Below are positions 61,567-64,000 of a DNA stretch of 64,000 nucleotides, piece by piece (the first letter of the stretch is position 1; each line of letters opens with the position of its first letter). Source of the stretch: Betaproteobacteria bacterium (GTDB taxonomy: Bacteria > Pseudomonadota > Gammaproteobacteria > Burkholderiales > Burkholderiaceae_C). The notes below the pieces were generated by a model. The model was not told the origin of the DNA. It worked only from the letters and a program-made list of their open reading frames with translations, and ran no database searches. The stretch spans positions 1 through 64,000 of the forward strand of contig CANGHH010000006.1 in assembly GCA_947453725.1 (NCBI GenBank), given 5' to 3'. A program made the position numbers and the translations under genes.

Positions 61567-62849
61567 AGATCGTCGCGGCGGGCGCCGAGCCGAAATCGGT
61601 GTCGCATTACCTGCGGCCGGGCACCTTGCAGCTCGGCGCGTTGCCGCCCCTGGCGCTGTACGTGCACCTGCCCTGGTGCCTGAAGAAGTGCCCGTATTGC
61701 GATTTCAACTCGCATGAAAGCAGCGGCGACCTGCCCGAGGCGCGCTACCTGGCTGCGCTGCGCGCCGACCTGGAAGCCGCGCTGCCGCTGGTCTGGGGCC
61801 GCCGCGTCGTCAGCATCTTCATCGGCGGCGGCACGCCGAGCCTGTTTTCACCGGCCGGCATCGACCAGCTGATCGGCGACATCCGCGCCCGCCTGCCGCT
61901 GGAGCCTGGCCTCGAGATCACGCTGGAGGCCAACCCCGGCACTTTCGAACGCGAGCGCTTCAAGGCCTTCCGCGCGGCCGGCGTGACGCGGCTGTCGATC
62001 GGCGTGCAGAGCTTCAAGGACTCCGCCCTGCGCGCCCTCGGCCGCGTGCACAGCGCCGATCAGGCGCGGGCGGCCATCGCCGAGGCGCGCGACAATTTCG
62101 ACACCTTCAACATCGACCTGATGTACGCCCTGCCCGGGCAGGACCTGGCCGCGCTGCAGGCCGACCTCGACGAGGCGCTGTCCTGGCAGCCGCCTCACCT
62201 GTCGATCTACCACCTGACCGTCGAGCCCAACACCGTCTTCGCCTCGCGGCCGCCGCAGGCCTTGCCCGACGACGACCTGGCCAGCGACATGCTGGACCTG
62301 ATCACCGCCCGCACCGCAGCGGTGGGCCTGCAGCGCTACGAGGTCTCGGCTTTTGCGCGGCCCGGTCACCGCTGCGGTCACAACCTCAATTACTGGGCAT
62401 TCGGCGACTACCTGGGCATCGGCGCCGGTGCCCACGGCAAGCTGAGCTTTCCGCACCGCGTGCTGCGCCAGGTGCGCTGGCGCGAACCGGCGGCCTACAT
62501 GCAGCAGGCGCTGGCCGGCAAGGCGGTGTCCAACGAGCACGAGGTGGCGCGGCGCGACCTGCCTTTCGAGTACATGCTGGGCGCGCTGCGCCTGCGCGAG
62601 GGCTTCGAGCTGGCGCGCTACACCGAGCGCACCGGGCTGCCGCTGTCCAGCGTCAACGCGGCGCTGGCGCAGGCCGAGGCGAAGGGCTTGATCGAGCGCG
62701 ACGCTGCGACCGACACCGTCCGACCCACGGTGCGCGGCTTCGATTTCCTGTCCGACCTGCAGGCCGGCTTCCTGCCGCCGCAAGACCCCGCTTCCCACCA
62801 CGGAACCGGCTCTGCCGGGCCGTTGACGGACGGCCCCCCCGGCGGGTAG
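61563..62849 (+). CDS. hemW: radical SAM haem chaperone HemW
   Basis: The product is 428 residues from GTG 61563 (GTGA overlap with rdgB). The radical SAM [4Fe-4S] cysteines are Cys39, Cys43 and Cys46 (WCLKKCPYC), and HemW-type text follows (FIGGGTPSLFSPAGIDQL, FNIDLMYALPGQ, GHRCGHNLNYWAFGDYLGIG). HemW binds haem and is often misnamed as an oxygen-independent coproporphyrinogen oxidase, which has a different N-terminus. The last ~25 residues (Pro/Gly/Thr-rich) are a non-conserved tail. Confidence 0.93.
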   Translation: MKIVAAGAEPKSVSHYLRPGTLQLGALPPLALYVHLPWCLKKCPYCDFNSHESSGDLPEARYLAALRADLEAALPLVWGRRVVSIFIGGGTPSLFSPAGIDQLIGDIRARLPLEPGLEITLEANPGTFERERFKAFRAAGVTRLSIGVQSFKDSALRALGRVHSADQARAAIAEARDNFDTFNIDLMYALPGQDLAALQADLDEALSWQPPHLSIYHLTVEPNTVFASRPPQALPDDDLASDMLDLITARTAAVGLQRYEVSAFARPGHRCGHNLNYWAFGDYLGIGAGAHGKLSFPHRVLRQVRWREPAAYMQQALAGKAVSNEHEVARRDLPFEYMLGALRLREGFELARYTERTGLPLSSVNAALAQAEAKGLIERDAATDTVRPTVRGFDFLSDLQAGFLPPQDPASHHGTGSAGPLTDGPPGG

Positions 62850-62872
62850 CGAGCGCCGGCGGGCTCGGGGGA

Positions 62873-63991
62873 TCAAACTCTCGATGTGCTCGCGCCGGCG
62901 TTGGCGCGCAGCCATTCGATCAGGCGCGGCGCGATCTGTACGAGCGGCAGCACCTCGTGCGCCGCGCCGTGGGCGATGGCTTCGCGCGGCATGCCGAAGA
63001 CGACGCAGCTGGCCTCGTCCTGGCAGACGTTCCAGCTGCCGGCTTCGCGCATGGCCCTCATGGCTGCGGCGCCGTCGGCACCCATGCCGGTGAGCATCAC
63101 GCCCAGCGCGTTGCGACCGACGACTCGGGCGGCCGATTCGAACAGCACCTCGACGCTGGGCTTGTGGCGGTTCACCGGCTCGCCGTCCTGCACGCGGGCG
63201 ATGTAGTTCGCGCCCGAACGTTCCACCGACAAATGAAAGCCGCCCGGCGCGATGTAGGCGTGGCCCGGCAGCACGCGTTCGCCGTCGCTGGCCTCGGCCA
63301 CGCGGATGCGCGACAGGCTGTTCAGCCTTGCCGCGTAGCTCTTGGTGAAGCCCGGGGGCATGTGCTGGGTGATCATCACCGCCGGGCAGTCGGCCGGCAG
63401 GTTGACCAGCACCTCGCGGGTGGCTTCGGTGCCGCCGGTCGAGGCGCCGATGAAGATGATCTTTTCCGTCGACAGCCGGCCCATCGCCGCCACCGCCGGC
63501 GCCTTGGGCAGGCTGGCCGCTGCGCCGCTGGCGACGGCGCTGGCCGCAGCGCCGGTCCCGGGCCCCGTGGCCAGCCGGTGGACGCGGGCCTTCGAGGCCG
63601 CTCGAATCTTGTCGGTGATGTCGTTGCCGAGCTGGCGCAGGCCGTCGGCCACGCCGATCTTGGGCTTGGACACGAAGTCCACGGCGCCCAGTTCCAGCGC
63701 CTTCAGTGTCACGTCGGCGCCCCGATCGGTCAGCGTCGACACCATCACCACCGGCATCGGGCGCAGGCGCATCAGGCGCGCCAGGAAGTCCAGTCCGTCC
63801 ATGCGCGGCATTTCCACGTCCAGCGTGATCACGTCGGGGTTCAGCGTGCGGATCATCTCGCGTGCCAGCAACGGGTCGGCGGCGGCGCCGACGCAGATCA
63901 TGTCGGGCTGGCGGTTGATGATCTCGGTGAGCAGGCTGCGCACCAGGGCCGAGTCGTCGACCACGACGACGGTTGTTTTCTGAGGGCTCAT
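62873..63991 (-). CDS. cheB: chemotaxis response regulator protein-glutamate methylesterase CheB
   Basis: The product is 372 residues, apparently complete with its start 9 bp from the window end. The receiver domain has Asp12/Asp13 and the phosphoacceptor Asp58; a Gly/Ala-rich linker (about 140-175) leads to the methylesterase domain with Ser184 (GASTGG), His210 (TQHMPPGF) and Asp306 (GMGADGA). It removes methyl groups from chemoreceptors. The usual chemotaxis partners (cheR, cheD) would lie beyond the right edge. It is convergent with hemW, 23 bp apart. Confidence 0.94.
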   Translation of the reverse strand: MSPQKTTVVVVDDSALVRSLLTEIINRQPDMICVGAAADPLLAREMIRTLNPDVITLDVEMPRMDGLDFLARLMRLRPMPVVMVSTLTDRGADVTLKALELGAVDFVSKPKIGVADGLRQLGNDITDKIRAASKARVHRLATGPGTGAAASAVASGAAASLPKAPAVAAMGRLSTEKIIFIGASTGGTEATREVLVNLPADCPAVMITQHMPPGFTKSYAARLNSLSRIRVAEASDGERVLPGHAYIAPGGFHLSVERSGANYIARVQDGEPVNRHKPSVEVLFESAARVVGRNALGVMLTGMGADGAAAMRAMREAGSWNVCQDEASCVVFGMPREAIAHGAAHEVLPLVQIAPRLIEWLRANAGASTSRV

Positions 63992-64000
63992 GCGTTTGTC

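Noticed and set aside
61563-62849. Oxygen-independent coproporphyrinogen oxidase (hemN)
   Set aside because: The WCLKKCPYCDF start and length fit HemW, and HemN-specific N-terminal residues are absent.
1-64000. CRISPR arrays, tRNA/rRNA genes, intact insertion sequences, prophage
   Set aside because: No regular direct repeats, no tRNA-like cloverleaf and no transposase, integrase or phage structural genes were recognised on reading.

Overview
The window is high-GC, densely packed chromosomal DNA from a betaproteobacterium, most likely order Burkholderiales (Rubrivivax/Leptothrix/Comamonadaceae-like). This rests on the base composition, three Bug-type (tripartite tricarboxylate transporter receptor) binding proteins, a trimeric porin, and a housekeeping core (yicC, gmk, rpoZ, spoT, greB, rph, rdgB, hemW) with betaproteobacterial-type neighbours. 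No rRNA, tRNA, CRISPR array or intact insertion sequence was seen. Genus-level placement is inference.

Region 1 (1-6763) is accessory. A TfoX-like protein and a VOC protein diverge from a TetR regulator. A decayed stretch (1718-2617) carrying a ParB/KorB-like remnant precedes one very large gene (2618-6466). Its product joins a SAM methyltransferase, a PLD-type nuclease, an SF2 helicase, an S24/LexA-like domain and a DUF3427-like C-terminus. This is the best candidate in the window for an undescribed (defence-like) system.

Region 2 (6764-13417) holds a Bug receptor with a FAD hydroxylase, a large secreted alpha/beta-hydrolase lipoprotein with its own promoter and terminator, a small lipoprotein, and a LysR regulator.

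Region 3 (13433-27048, minus strand) is a tightly overlapping catabolic operon. In order of transcription it holds a porin, a FAD monooxygenase, a VOC protein, a fumarylacetoacetase-family hydrolase, an alpha/beta-hydrolase, the FAD subunit of a molybdenum hydroxylase, a CoxG/[2Fe-2S] fusion, the molybdopterin subunit, an enoyl-CoA hydratase homologue, a Bug receptor, a UbiD decarboxylase and a second Bug receptor. The set implies uptake, hydroxylation, decarboxylation and ring breakdown of an aromatic or heteroaromatic acid. The substrate cannot be named from sequence.

Region 4 (27228-37613) holds an NDP-forming acyl-CoA synthetase/GNAT fusion preceded by a tiny patatin-like ORF, then a stress and ion group: an APH-like/P-loop kinase protein, a DksA-like protein, a UspA protein, a BON protein and an MgtA-type ATPase. 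It ends with a self-contained unit encoding a 46-residue peptide.

Region 5 (37709-49255) is an oxalate-to-formate-to-CO2 module: oxlT, a Crp/Fnr regulator, oxc, frc, a PAS protein and a two-subunit NAD-type formate dehydrogenase, followed by an MBL-fold hydrolase. Near-identical palindromes (TTGACC-SS-GGTCAA) lie upstream of oxlT and between the regulator and oxc, which suggests a local regulon.

Region 6 (49364-64000) is housekeeping: greB; spoT-rpoZ-gmk; a five-gene insert (WYL regulator, SOUL protein, small ORF, cbpA, cbpM); yicC; then the divergent Ser/Thr kinase-PP2C-rph-rdgB-hemW operon; and cheB at the edge.
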